Part shown: positions 16,190 to 26,545 of the stretch, piece by piece
Numbering within the stretch: position 1 is the first letter of the stretch
Layout of the letters: each line of letters opens with the position of its first letter
NCBI RefSeq assembly: GCF_025263565.1
Contig: NZ_CP079865.1
Location: 3,968,001 to 4,032,000, forward strand
Direction of reading: 5' to 3'
DNA length: 64,000 nucleotides
DNA from: Mycobacterium sp. SMC-8
GTDB taxonomy: Bacteria; Actinomycetota; Actinomycetes; Mycobacteriales; Mycobacteriaceae
Position numbers and translations under genes: made by a program
The notes under the pieces: generated by a model
What the model saw: only the letters and a program-made list of their open reading frames with translations
Database searches by the model: none
Told to the model about the DNA's origin: nothing

Positions 16190-19100
16190 CCGGATTCAGC
16201 GAAGCCGACTGGGAACTCGTCGCCCTCGACACTCTCTCCGAGCACGAGTGGCAGAAGCTGACCGGCACCGACGTCGCGCCCGGCACCGGTGGTGGCCGAG
16301 ACTCGTGGGCTGACATCGTGCTGCCCGACCGCATGCTGACGAAGATGCGCGAACTCAATCCCTCTGTGCCGGGGGAGTATCTGGAGCAGGCCCGCGCCGA
16401 AATCCTGCAGCCCCAATCACAGGATGCGTTGGCCGAGAACTATCGGCTGCATCGGTACCTCGTCGGCGGCTACCGCGGCATCAGTTACATCGACTCCGAC
16501 GGCATCGAACAGAACCCGACCATCAGGCTCGTCAGCCACCGACCCGACGACAACGAATTCCTTGCCGTCCGACAGGTCACGGTCCGCACCGCGGAACTGC
16601 AGCGCCGCTTCGACATCGTGCTCTACCTCAACGGGCTGCCGGTGGCGATCATCGAACTCAAGCAGGCCGGTGCCAAACACGCCGACATCGCCGGGGCGCA
16701 CGCACAGCTGCAGACCTACCTGCGTGAGTTTCCCATGGCCTTCCGGTTCGCGGTCCTCATCGTGGTCAGCGACGGCATCAACGCCCGTTACGGCACTCCG
16801 TTCACCCCGCTGGAGCACTTCGCGCCGTGGAACGTCGATGATGATGGCAAGCTCATCCGCATCGGGAGCGTGGCCGAGGACGAAACCGTGCCCATCGAAC
16901 TGGAGACGCTGATCGATGGGCTCTTCAACACCGAGCGGTTCCTGCAATTGCTGCGCAACTTCACCGCCTTCGACGAGGACGGCGGCCTCACCAAGCGGAT
17001 CGCCAAGCCCCACCAGTACTTCGCGGTCACCAAGGCCGCCGGCTCGACCGTGCAGGCCGCCGAAACCAACGGCAAGGCGGGCGTCGTCTGGCACACCCAG
17101 GGCTCGGGCAAGTCGATGGAGATGGAGCTCTATGCCCACCTTGTCGCACAGCAGCCGAAGCTGAAGAACCCCACCATCGTCGTCGTCACCGACCGCAAGG
17201 AACTGGACTCCCAGCTCTACGAGACGTTCAACCGATCCCAACTACTCGGCGAGTCTCCGGTCAAAGTCACCAAACGTGCGCAGTTGCGTGACGAACTGAC
17301 CAACCGCGCCACCGGCGGCATCTACTTCACCACCCTGCAGAAATTCGGGCTCACCAAACAGGAACAGGAGTCCGGCGCGGACCATCCGCTGCTGACCGAC
17401 CGACGCAATATCGTCGTCATCGTCGATGAGGCGCACCGCAGCCACTACGACGACCTCGACGGCTACGCCCGTCACATCCGTGACGCTCTACCCAACGCGG
17501 TGTTCATCGCTTTCACCGGCACTCCGATCTCCGACGTCGATCGGAACACCCGAGACGTGTTCGGCAAGGACATTGACGTTTACGACCTGACGCGCGCCGT
17601 CACGGACAAAGCCACGGTGCCGGTGTTCTTTGAGCCACGACTGGCCAAGGTGGGGTGGTCGGAGAAGCTGAGCGAGGACGACCTGGACCACGCCGTCGAC
17701 GAGGCCACCCTCGGACTCGACGACGTTGAACGCGCCCAGATCGAGAAATCCGTCGCCGTCATCAACGCCATCTACGGCGCTCCGGAGCGGCTCGCGAAAC
17801 TCGCCGAGGACATCGTCACCCACTGGGATGCCCGCTCCGAGGCCATGCGGCCGTTCATCGAATCAACGGGCAAGGCGTTCATCGTCGGCGCAACCCGCGA
17901 GATCTGCGCTCGGCTGTACGAGGAAATCGTCAAGCTGAGACCGGAGTGGCACGACGAGGCCGTCGACAAGGGCGTCATCAAGGTCGTCTACTCCGGCTCC
18001 CCACAGGATCCGGCACCGATCGTCAAACACGTGCGCCGTGAAGCCCTGAATAAGGTCATCCAGAAACGGCTGCGCGACCCCGACGACAAGCTCCAGATCG
18101 TGCTCGTTAAGGACATGATGCTCACCGGGTTCGACGCGCCGCCGCTGCACACGCTGTACCTGGACCGCCCGATGAAGGGTGCGCTGTTGATGCAGACCCT
18201 TGCGCGGGTGAACCGCAAGTTCCGAGGCAAGCCGTCCGGACTGCTCGTCGCATACGCGCCGTTGGTCGACAACCTGGCCGCGGCACTCGCCGAGTACACC
18301 GAGACCGACCGTAAAGAGAAGCCCGTCGGCAAGGACATCGACGAGGCCGTCGCCCTCACCACCACCCTGATCAACCAACTTGACGCGCTCTGCGCCGTCT
18401 ACGATTGGCGGACAAAGGTGGCATCTCAACAGGTGAGCTGGCTGTCGGCGGCGGTGCACCTTGCCGGCAAGCTGCGGGCTCCCGAAACACCAGGCAACCA
18501 GACCGAGCCGACGCTGGGGGACCGGTTCCGGACGTTGTCGGCGCAGTTGGCCCGGGCCTGGTCGCTGTGCGCCGGGAGCCAGACGCTGGACGACCTCCGC
18601 CAGACGGTCAAGTTTTACGAGCAGGTCCGGGTGGTGATGGGCAAGCTCGACGCTCAACAGCGCCAAGCTGAGGGCAAGCCGATCCCCGAGGACATCAAAC
18701 GCCTGCTGTCAGTGCTGGTTGATGAAACCACTGCGGCCGGCGGAATCGTCGACATCTACGATGCTGCGGGGCTGCCCAAGCCGTCGCTGTCAGAGCTGAC
18801 ACCTGAGTTCGAGGCCAAGGTTAAGCGGTCCGACAACGCGCACCTGGCAATCGAAGCCCTGCGGGCGTTGATCACCGAAGAGATGGGCGTCGCCACGCGC
18901 AACAACCTGGTGCGCCAGCGGTCGTTCTCCGACCGCGTCTCCGAACTGATGCGCAAGTACACCAACCAGCAGCTCACCTCGGCAGAAATCATCGCCGAGC
19001 TGATCGAGATGGCGAAAGAAGTTGCCGCGGAGGCCGACCGGGGGAAGCGGTTCTCACCGCCCCTGTCGCACGACGAGTTGGCGTTCTATGACGCCGTCGC

Positions 19101-19383
19101 CGAGAACGAATCAGCGGTCGAGCTTCAAGGCGAGGACGTGCTCGCTCAGATCGCACGAGAACTGGTGACCGTCATGCAACGCGACACCAAGACCGACTGG
19201 ACAGTGCGTGACGATGTGCGTGCGAAACTGCGATCGTCGATCAAACGGCTGCTGGTGAAGTACAAGTACCCGCCGGACAAACAGCCGGCGGCCATCAAGC
19301 TTGTCATCGAACAGATGGAAGACCTCGCGCCTCGGTATGCGGAGGCGGCGCGCTCATCAGGGGGAGGAACGGATAGTGACTGA
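16186..19383 (+). CDS. hsdR: Type I restriction endonuclease / translocase subunit HsdR
   Basis: 1065 aa. This is the motor and nuclease subunit of the type I complex, which translocates unmodified DNA with ATP and cuts it. The N-terminal RecB-like nuclease motif is RFDIVLYLNGLPVAIIELKQ (Asp143, Glu157-x-Lys159). The helicase follows: Walker A GSGKS (306-310), DEAH (VIVDEAHRSHYDD, about 411-420), FTGTPI, and the motif V/VI region (MMLTGFDAPPLHTLYLDRPM, then QTLARVNRKF). The C-terminal helical domain is full length, and all catalytic motifs are present, so the enzyme is probably active. The start overlaps the DUF1016 gene by 4 bp and the end overlaps a small HTH gene by 8 bp. Confidence 0.95.
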   Translation: MTGFSEADWELVALDTLSEHEWQKLTGTDVAPGTGGGRDSWADIVLPDRMLTKMRELNPSVPGEYLEQARAEILQPQSQDALAENYRLHRYLVGGYRGISYIDSDGIEQNPTIRLVSHRPDDNEFLAVRQVTVRTAELQRRFDIVLYLNGLPVAIIELKQAGAKHADIAGAHAQLQTYLREFPMAFRFAVLIVVSDGINARYGTPFTPLEHFAPWNVDDDGKLIRIGSVAEDETVPIELETLIDGLFNTERFLQLLRNFTAFDEDGGLTKRIAKPHQYFAVTKAAGSTVQAAETNGKAGVVWHTQGSGKSMEMELYAHLVAQQPKLKNPTIVVVTDRKELDSQLYETFNRSQLLGESPVKVTKRAQLRDELTNRATGGIYFTTLQKFGLTKQEQESGADHPLLTDRRNIVVIVDEAHRSHYDDLDGYARHIRDALPNAVFIAFTGTPISDVDRNTRDVFGKDIDVYDLTRAVTDKATVPVFFEPRLAKVGWSEKLSEDDLDHAVDEATLGLDDVERAQIEKSVAVINAIYGAPERLAKLAEDIVTHWDARSEAMRPFIESTGKAFIVGATREICARLYEEIVKLRPEWHDEAVDKGVIKVVYSGSPQDPAPIVKHVRREALNKVIQKRLRDPDDKLQIVLVKDMMLTGFDAPPLHTLYLDRPMKGALLMQTLARVNRKFRGKPSGLLVAYAPLVDNLAAALAEYTETDRKEKPVGKDIDEAVALTTTLINQLDALCAVYDWRTKVASQQVSWLSAAVHLAGKLRAPETPGNQTEPTLGDRFRTLSAQLARAWSLCAGSQTLDDLRQTVKFYEQVRVVMGKLDAQQRQAEGKPIPEDIKRLLSVLVDETTAAGGIVDIYDAAGLPKPSLSELTPEFEAKVKRSDNAHLAIEALRALITEEMGVATRNNLVRQRSFSDRVSELMRKYTNQQLTSAEIIAELIEMAKEVAAEADRGKRFSPPLSHDELAFYDAVAENESAVELQGEDVLAQIARELVTVMQRDTKTDWTVRDDVRAKLRSSIKRLLVKYKYPPDKQPAAIKLVIEQMEDLAPRYAEAARSSGGGTDSD

Positions 19384-19618
19384 ATTGCGTGCTGATCCGA
19401 CGATCGGGGACCGGACGCTGGTTGCGATCAATCAACGTGTGCACGAAGCGGTCACTACGACGTTGAAGCTCTACGATCTCATCCGGGCAGCCAAAGACCT
19501 CGGCTACAGCTTTCTGGAGTTAGAGGCCGCGACCGGGTTCGCGCGCGGCACGTTGCAGAACATCGTGGATGGCAAGAATCCCCGATTCTCCGTCGAGCGG
19601 GAAATTCCTTGTGCGTAG
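19376..19618 (+). CDS. Small helix-turn-helix-like protein at the end of the restriction operon
   Basis: 80 aa from GTG 19376, with a strong GGGGGAGG about 8 nt upstream, overlapping the end of hsdR by 8 bp. The protein is basic and helical. The segment DLIRAAKDLGYSFLELEAAT followed by GFARGTLQNIVDGKNPRFSV looks like a helix-turn-helix of the kind that chooses when to read DNA (compare sigma-70 region 4 or KorB-like segments). It could be an operon autoregulator or a DNA-binding accessory of the restriction complex. I know no named family for it. The end at 19618 is the right edge of the island. Confidence 0.65.
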   Translation: MTELRADPTIGDRTLVAINQRVHEAVTTTLKLYDLIRAAKDLGYSFLELEAATGFARGTLQNIVDGKNPRFSVEREIPCA

Positions 19619-19780
19619 CCTGTGCGGGGCTTTTCGGAAGTCCCGAGAATCAAGCAGCGCATTCCTGGCCTCAGGCCCCGAGTTTTGTCATCCCGGCTGC
19701 GTCCGTGGCGGCGATGTGGGAGTGACGCGGTGGGCGTGGCCGCGGTCTCGTCAACGCCGGGTCGGCAAATCGGTGCACGT

Positions 19781-19786
19781 TAGGCT
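19781..19786 (+). promoter_or_regulatory. -10 box for leaderless thyX
   Basis: TAGGCT lies 6 nt before the thyX ATG and no Shine-Dalgarno sequence is present, so thyX is probably leaderless. The rest of the 174-bp spacer 19619-19792 shows no gene. Confidence 0.5.
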
Positions 19787-19792
19787 CACCCG

Positions 19793-21498
<1,706 letters not shown>

Positions 21499-21508
21499 CG
21501 GGCCGGTA

Positions 21509-23185
21509 GTGAACTCCGAGCTCAAGGCACCGGGACCACTGGCCCCCGGCGGACTGCGGGTCACCGCACTCGGCGGGATCAACGAAATCGGCCGCAACAT
21601 GACCGTTTTCGAACATCTGGGACGTCTGCTCATCGTGGATTGCGGGGTGCTGTTCCCCACCCACGACGAACCCGGCGTCGACCTGATCCTGCCCGACCTG
21701 CGGCACCTCGCCGACCGTCTCGACGACATCGAGGCGCTCGTCGTCACCCATGCCCATGAAGACCACATCGGCGCGATCCCGTTCCTGCTCAAGCAGCGTG
21801 CCGACATCCCGATCGTGGGTTCGAAGTTCACGCTGGCGCTGGTGGCCGAGAAGTGCCGGGAACATCGTCTTTCGCCGAAATTCGTCGAGGTCACCGAGGG
21901 GCAGAAGAGCACCCACGGTGTCTTCGAGTGCCAGTACTTCGCGGTCAACCACTCGATTCCCGGCTGCCTGGCCATCGGCATCCACACCGGGGCCGGGACC
22001 GTGCTGCACACCGGTGACATCAAGCTCGACCAGTTGCCGCCCGACGGCAGGCCCACCGACCTGCCGGGGATGTCCCGGCTCGGCGACGCGGGGGTCGACC
22101 TGTTCCTGTGCGACTCCACCAACTCCGAGATCCCCGGTGTCGGACCCTCCGAGAGTGAGGTGGGCCCGGCCCTTCACCGGCTCATGGGTGGCGCCGAGGG
22201 CCGGGTGATCGTCGCCTGTTTCGCATCCAACGTCGACCGTGTGCAGTCGATCATCGACGCTGCGGTCGCTCTGGACCGCAAGGTCTCCTTCGTCGGTCGC
22301 TCGATGGTGCGCAACATGACCATCGCGCGCGAACTCGGCTACCTCAAGGTCGCCGATGAGGACGTGGTCGACATCGCCGCGGCCGAGATGATGCCCGCCG
22401 ACCGGGTGGTGCTGATCACCACCGGCACCCAGGGCGAGCCGATGGCCGCGCTGTCGCGGATGTCGCGCGGCGAGCACCGCAGCATCACGCTGACTGCCGG
22501 AGACCTGATCATCCTGTCGTCGTCGCTGATTCCGGGCAACGAGGAGGCGGTCTACGGGGTGATGGACGCGCTGGCCAAGATCGGCGCCCGGGTCGTCACC
22601 AATCAGCAAGCGCGCGTTCATGTCTCGGGCCACGCGTACGCGGGCGAACTGTTGTTCCTCTACAACGGGGTGCGGCCGCGCAACGTGATGCCGGTGCACG
22701 GGACGTGGCGGATGCTCCGTGCCAACGCGGAGCTGGCCGCCCGGACCGGGGTGCCCGAGGAGAACATCCTGCTCGCCGAGAACGGCGTCAGTGTCGACCT
22801 GGTGGCCGGGCGGGCGAGCATCGCCGGCGCCGTGCCGGTCGGGAAGATGTTCGTCGACGGGCTGATCACCGGCGATGTCGGCGACGCCACCCTCGGGGAA
22901 CGGCTCATCCTGTCGTCGGGCTTCGTGGCCGTCACGGTCGTCGTGCGCCGCGGCACCGGCCGGGCGGCTGCTCCGGCGCACCTGCACTCGCGGGGATTCT
23001 CCGAGGATCCCAAGGCGCTGGAACCGGTGGCCAGGAAGATCGAAGCGGAGTTGGAGCAACTCGCCTCGCAGAACATCACCGATCCCTCGCGCATCGCGCA
23101 GGCGGTACGGCGGACGGTGGGCAAGTGGGTCGGGGAGACCTACCGGAGGCAGCCGATGATCGTCCCGACGGTCATCGAGATCTGA
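21509..23185 (+). CDS. rnj: Ribonuclease J (metallo-beta-lactamase / beta-CASP)
   Basis: 558 aa from GTG 21509, the same length as M. tuberculosis Rv2752c. RNase J is a 5'-3' exonuclease and endonuclease for mRNA and rRNA. The metallo-beta-lactamase motif is THAHEDHIGAIPF (HxHxDH), with further metal ligands in VNHSIPGCLAI and LHTGDIKLD. The beta-CASP domain spans FASNVDRVQSIIDAA to ITTGTQGEPMAALSRMSRGE, and HVSGHAYAGELL and MPVHGTWRML complete the active site. A C-terminal domain for dimerisation follows. It is in tandem with dapA. A hairpin at 23209-23232 (CACGGCT, 10-nt loop, AGCCGTG) may terminate the transcript. Confidence 0.96.
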   Translation: MNSELKAPGPLAPGGLRVTALGGINEIGRNMTVFEHLGRLLIVDCGVLFPTHDEPGVDLILPDLRHLADRLDDIEALVVTHAHEDHIGAIPFLLKQRADIPIVGSKFTLALVAEKCREHRLSPKFVEVTEGQKSTHGVFECQYFAVNHSIPGCLAIGIHTGAGTVLHTGDIKLDQLPPDGRPTDLPGMSRLGDAGVDLFLCDSTNSEIPGVGPSESEVGPALHRLMGGAEGRVIVACFASNVDRVQSIIDAAVALDRKVSFVGRSMVRNMTIARELGYLKVADEDVVDIAAAEMMPADRVVLITTGTQGEPMAALSRMSRGEHRSITLTAGDLIILSSSLIPGNEEAVYGVMDALAKIGARVVTNQQARVHVSGHAYAGELLFLYNGVRPRNVMPVHGTWRMLRANAELAARTGVPEENILLAENGVSVDLVAGRASIAGAVPVGKMFVDGLITGDVGDATLGERLILSSGFVAVTVVVRRGTGRAAAPAHLHSRGFSEDPKALEPVARKIEAELEQLASQNITDPSRIAQAVRRTVGKWVGETYRRQPMIVPTVIEI

Positions 23186-23562
23186 GAGCGGAAGCGCCGC
23201 CGACGTGTCACGGCTACCCCTCACAAGCCGTGGCCCGCGGCGGCTGGTCGATTCGCTGCGGTATCGCTGACCAGTAGAGTATGCACGGCGACGCCGGCGT
23301 GCGATGCGGCATCGACAAAATCGGGCCCCCTCCACCGAATATCGGGTTTCGTCAATTACGCAGTGACAATTTCAGCTAATGCGTCATGCGCGACCTCGGT
23401 GCGGCTTTGGCTGTTCAGGAGGCTGGGTGGTGCCGACGGGCACAACATCCCCCGGGGTGGACTCGGCTACGCCTTCCGGCTCGGGGGGTGGCATCCCGCA
23501 ATCTGGCCGAAGTCGCCGGCGGACCGGACGAGGCCGACCGAGAAGTGTTTGCTGACGAAGGA
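23186..23562. other. 377-bp spacer between convergent rnj and response-regulator genes
   Basis: No convincing gene. A 7-bp-stem hairpin at 23209-23232 lies 23 bp after rnj and could be its terminator, though no T-run follows. The stretch 23270-23380 is noticeably AT-richer than the surroundings. A proline-rich leftward reading frame ends at about 23384 but has no start signal, and I do not call it. Confidence 0.5.
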
Positions 23563-24225
23563 TCAGATCGGTTCGAGCCGGTAACCGCGTCCCCGCAGCG
23601 TGACGAACCGGCTCGCGCCGAGCTTGCGCCGCAGGTACCGGACATAGACGTCGACGACGTTGGACCCCGGCTCGTAGTCCTGGCCCCACACCTGTTGCAG
23701 CAGCTGCTCGCGGGTGAGCACCTGACCCGGATGGCGCAGGAAGGTCTCGGCCAGCTTGCACTCGCGCGCCGACAGGTCCACGGAGTAGTCGCCGACGTGG
23801 GCGCGGCGGGTCCGCAGGTCCAGCGACAGGGTGCCGTATTTGAGCGTCGTGGGCCCGGCGACGCGTCCGGCGGCGAGCCGAAGACGCACCCGGGCAAGGA
23901 GTTCCTCGAACCGGAACGGCTTGGCGATGGAGTCCTCGGCGCCCGCCTCGAGCATCCGGGCCGACTCCGCGGCTCTGGCCCGCGAGGTCAGCATCAGCAC
24001 AGGCAGCGAACTTCCCTCGGCGCGAAGCCGCCGCAGCACCGTGAAGCCGTCCATTCCCGGGAGTCCGGTGTCGAGAAGCATGAGGTCGAAACTGCCGCTA
24101 CGCGCCTGCATGAGCGCGGAGATCCCGTCGGCAACCACACTCACTGCAAATCCGTTGGCCGACAATCCTTTTCGGACGAAGGCGGAGATCCGGGGCTCGT
24201 CCTCGGCGATCAGGATGGCGGCCAC
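23563..24225 (-). CDS. OmpR/PhoB-family response regulator (orphan)
   Basis: 220 aa from GTG 24225. An N-terminal receiver domain (ILIAEDEPRISAFVRKGL) carries the phospho-acceptor Asp52 in DLMLLDTGLPGMDG, the switch Thr/Ser in VLMLTSRARAAE, and Lys in AKPFRFEELL. The C-terminal OmpR winged helix spans SARECKLAETFLRHPGQVLT, then REQLLQQVWG and VVDVYVRYLRRKLG to RGRGYRLEPI. It is a DNA-binding transcription factor activated by a histidine kinase, but no kinase gene is adjacent. It lies 151 bp after the methyltransferase gene on the same strand. The much longer in-frame extension upstream is antisense-frame noise over the methyltransferase gene and was rejected. Confidence 0.9.
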   Translation of the reverse strand: MAAILIAEDEPRISAFVRKGLSANGFAVSVVADGISALMQARSGSFDLMLLDTGLPGMDGFTVLRRLRAEGSSLPVLMLTSRARAAESARMLEAGAEDSIAKPFRFEELLARVRLRLAAGRVAGPTTLKYGTLSLDLRTRRAHVGDYSVDLSARECKLAETFLRHPGQVLTREQLLQQVWGQDYEPGSNVVDVYVRYLRRKLGASRFVTLRGRGYRLEPI

Positions 24226-24376
24226 GGCCCCGTTGTCTCCGAGTCGAGCATCACGTCCCCCTCGTGCCCCGCGACCGATGGCCGACGGGCCCTGCAAGGA
24301 TCTGGCAACGGCCTGGCTCGATGAGCCCCCCGACGAATCCGATGCTACGCCGACCTGGCGTGACGGAGTCGCGAAC

Positions 24377-25249
24377 TCAGCGTTCGGCCAGAACGGTCCA
24401 TTCGATGGGGGAGGCCGCCAGCGTCCGGCCGGTGGGCCGGATATAGGTGTCGCGAAAGTAGCTCGGGCCGGCCTGCTCGACGAGGCGCCAGCCGTGTTCG
24501 GCGAGCTGTTCGCCGACGAGTTCGGGCACCATGCCCGACTGCCACACCTGGCGGCGGCCGCGGAACCGGCGATAGACCGCATCGGCTCCGTGCCGGTCGG
24601 TGCCGTCGATGAAGTCCTGCCGGATGTAGGTGAAGATGAGCCTGCTGCCGGGCGCGGCGGACGCCAGCTGGGACAGGGTCGCGTGCACCGCGTCCTGGCT
24701 GGGGTATTGCGTGACACCCTCCCAGATGAAGAAGGTGCGGTGTTCCGGGCGGTATCCGTGCGATTCCAGCGCGGGGATCAGCGCGTCGTTCTCGAAATCG
24801 ACCGGAACCAGATGCACGGACGCCGGCGTCCCGCCCAGCACGCGCTGCAGCACCCCGGCTTTGCGGTCGACGTTGACCTGCTGGTCGACCTCGAAGACGG
24901 GCAGGTCGCCGTGGCGGGCGATCCGGCAGGCGCGGGTGTCCAGCCCTGAGCCGAGCACCACGACCGCGTCGGCGACGTTGAGCGGATCGGACAGCCGCTC
25001 ATCGATGTAGCGCTTACGGCAGGCGATGCTCGCCCACAGCCCCGGCCCCGACCGCTCGGTGGCGGCGTGCACCGCGCGGCGCAGTGCGGCCGCGCGGGTC
25101 GACCCGACCAGCAGCCTGAGGTGCCTGGGCAGGAACGACTCGGCCAGATCGTCGTCGACCAGGCGCCGGTGCGGCGGTTCATTGTGTTCGATCGCCGCCA
25201 GCACCATCGGCCCGAAGGCGGTCTGCGCGGCGGCGTTCGGGGCACTCAT
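24377..25249 (-). CDS. SAM-dependent methyltransferase of the TIGR00027 / LCM-like family
   Basis: 290 aa. This mycobacterial-abundant class I methyltransferase family (TIGR00027) is related to leucine carboxyl methyltransferase. The SAM-binding motif I is [15 protein letters not shown], followed by an acidic residue at the end of strand 2 (PVFEVDQ) and [16 protein letters not shown], all typical of the family. The substrate is unknown. Its start overlaps the end of the upstream SDR gene (25246-25249, ATGA), so the two are translationally coupled. This agrees with the neighbouring Rv2751-Rv2750-Rv2749 order I know from M. tuberculosis. Confidence 0.88.
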   Translation of the reverse strand: MSAPNAAAQTAFGPMVLAAIEHNEPPHRRLVDDDLAESFLPRHLRLLVGSTRAAALRRAVHAATERSGPGLWASIACRKRYIDERLSDPLNVADAVVVLGSGLDTRACRIARHGDLPVFEVDQQVNVDRKAGVLQRVLGGTPASVHLVPVDFENDALIPALESHGYRPEHRTFFIWEGVTQYPSQDAVHATLSQLASAAPGSRLIFTYIRQDFIDGTDRHGADAVYRRFRGRRQVWQSGMVPELVGEQLAEHGWRLVEQAGPSYFRDTYIRPTGRTLAASPIEWTVLAER

Positions 25250-26064
25250 CGTTTATTGATATACCCCGCGTCGACCGGGAGCGTGACGCCGGTGACATAG
25301 CGGGCGGCGTCGGACACCAGCCAGAACACCGCGTTGGCGATGTCCTCCGGTTCCAGCGCCGACACCGGCAGCGCGTTGCCCATGTCGGGACCGCCGTCGT
25401 TCTCCTTAACCAAGCCTTCAAGCCAGGAGCGGGTGAACTCGTTGTCGATCATCGGGGTGTTCACCGCCGACGGGTGCACTGAATTGACCCGGATGCTGTA
25501 CTGCGCAAGGAAATTGGCGTACACCCGCATGATGCCGACGATGCCGTGCTTGGCGGCGGCGTAGCCGACCGAACCCGCCATCGGTGCGCCGAGGCCGATC
25601 AGGCCGGCCACCGAACTGGTCAGCACGATCGACCCGCCGTTGCCGAACTTGATCATCGGCTTCATCGCGACGTCGATGGTGTTGTAGACGCCGGTGAGGT
25701 TGACGTCGATCACGTCCTGCCATGCGTCGGCCGCGGCCATCGGCGCGATGCCGGCGTTGGCCACCACAATGTCGAGACGGTCGCCGAGTTGCTCGGTGCC
25801 GCCCCGCACCGCGGCCTTGACCGCGTCGCGATCCCGCACGTCGGCCTCGTAGCTGACGATCCGCGCGCCGGTGTCCTCCACGAGCTTGACCGTCGCGGCC
25901 AGATCCTCCGGAGTGGCCATGGGGTAGGGTACCGAGTCGATCTGCGCGCACACGTCCAGCGCGATGATGTCGGCTCCCTCGGAGGCGAGTTTCACCGCAT
26001 GGGCGCGGCCCTGGCCCCGGGCGGCGCCGGTGATGAAGGCGACTTTGCCGTTGAGTTCACCCAT
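25246..26064 (-). CDS. Mycofactocin-coupled SDR family oxidoreductase
   Basis: 272 aa short-chain dehydrogenase. The nucleotide-binding [12 protein letters not shown], the NAG motif (VVANAGIA), Ser in VLTSSVAG and the Tyr-x-x-x-Lys catalytic pair in GYAAAKHG are present. The insertion between the first strand pair ([20 protein letters not shown]) and the [11 protein letters not shown] segment are typical of the carveol-dehydrogenase-like group. Members hold NAD(H) tightly and pass electrons to mycofactocin. The alcohol substrate is unknown. It lies 9 bp after the ABM-domain gene and overlaps the methyltransferase gene, so an operon is very likely. Confidence 0.88.
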   Translation of the reverse strand: MGELNGKVAFITGAARGQGRAHAVKLASEGADIIALDVCAQIDSVPYPMATPEDLAATVKLVEDTGARIVSYEADVRDRDAVKAAVRGGTEQLGDRLDIVVANAGIAPMAAADAWQDVIDVNLTGVYNTIDVAMKPMIKFGNGGSIVLTSSVAGLIGLGAPMAGSVGYAAAKHGIVGIMRVYANFLAQYSIRVNSVHPSAVNTPMIDNEFTRSWLEGLVKENDGGPDMGNALPVSALEPEDIANAVFWLVSDAARYVTGVTLPVDAGYINKR

Positions 26065-26073
26065 GTCGACCCG

Positions 26074-26388
26074 CTATGGACGCAGCCGGCCCTTGGTCGG
26101 ATCGCCGGCCACCACGGGCTGCAGCACCTTGATATCGGGGGCGCCGTCGAGTAGTTCGCCGATCGTGCCGAACAGCGTCCCTACCGCGGGTGCCGCGCTG
26201 TGCTTCTGCAGCGCGTCGCCGTCGGCCCACTGCTCGACGAAGACGAACGTGCCGTCCGCTTCGTGCAATGCGTAGAGATCGCAGCCGGGCTCACCGTGTA
26301 CCGCCTCGATGGCCGTCTGGCATGCGGAACGGACCGCGTCGACGGACTCGGGCTTGGCCTTCATGGTGGCGACGACGACGACGGGCAT
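26074..26388 (-). CDS. Antibiotic-biosynthesis-monooxygenase (ABM) domain protein
   Basis: 104 aa, one ABM/ferredoxin-like dimeric alpha-beta barrel (VVVVATMKAKPESVDAVRSA, then CDLYALHEADGTFVFVEQW and ALQKHSAAPAVGTLF). Such small proteins act as cofactor-free monooxygenases on quinones or as heme-degrading enzymes. Which applies here is not visible. The length equals Rv2749. It is first in the leftward set with the SDR and methyltransferase genes. GGAG precedes the ATG. A palindromic operator-like sequence covers its probable transcription start (26412-26425). Confidence 0.85.
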   Translation of the reverse strand: MPVVVVATMKAKPESVDAVRSACQTAIEAVHGEPGCDLYALHEADGTFVFVEQWADGDALQKHSAAPAVGTLFGTIGELLDGAPDIKVLQPVVAGDPTKGRLRP

Positions 26389-26411
26389 GGCAACTCCTCG
26401 CTGCGGTGTTT

Positions 26412-26430
26412 TGGACAGTTGTCCACCCTA
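26412..26430 (-). promoter_or_regulatory. Palindromic operator overlapping the -10 of the ABM-SDR-methyltransferase set
   Basis: TGGACA-GT-TGTCCA (26412-26425) is a 6+2+6 palindrome 24 bp upstream of the ABM-domain start. On the minus strand TAGGGT (26425-26430) abuts it and fits a -10 box, so a repressor bound here would cover the transcription start. The shape suits a TetR- or GntR-class repressor. None is encoded next door. Confidence 0.5.
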
Positions 26431-26532
26431 CTCAGCGCACGTGCCGCGCCTCACACCGCATCCGATGCAGGTCAGGGGCCGTCACCAATCTGTGACCACT
26501 GTGGCAGATGGTGCATATGAGACCTTTGGGAC

Positions 26533-26538
26533 TAGGCT
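26533..26538 (+). promoter_or_regulatory. -10 box for leaderless ftsK
   Basis: TAGGCT lies 7 nt before ATG 26546, with no ribosome-binding sequence. This supports this start for ftsK over in-frame upstream codons. Confidence 0.45.
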
Positions 26539-26545
26539 TACCGGC

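Noticed and set aside
6923..19792. att-site direct repeats or integrase marking the restriction island as a mobile element
   Set aside because: No integrase, transposase or tRNA gene was found, and I could not see matching direct repeats at the edges.
23384..23761. Proline-rich leftward gene before the response regulator
   Set aside because: No start signal, and it overlaps the response-regulator gene in a different frame.
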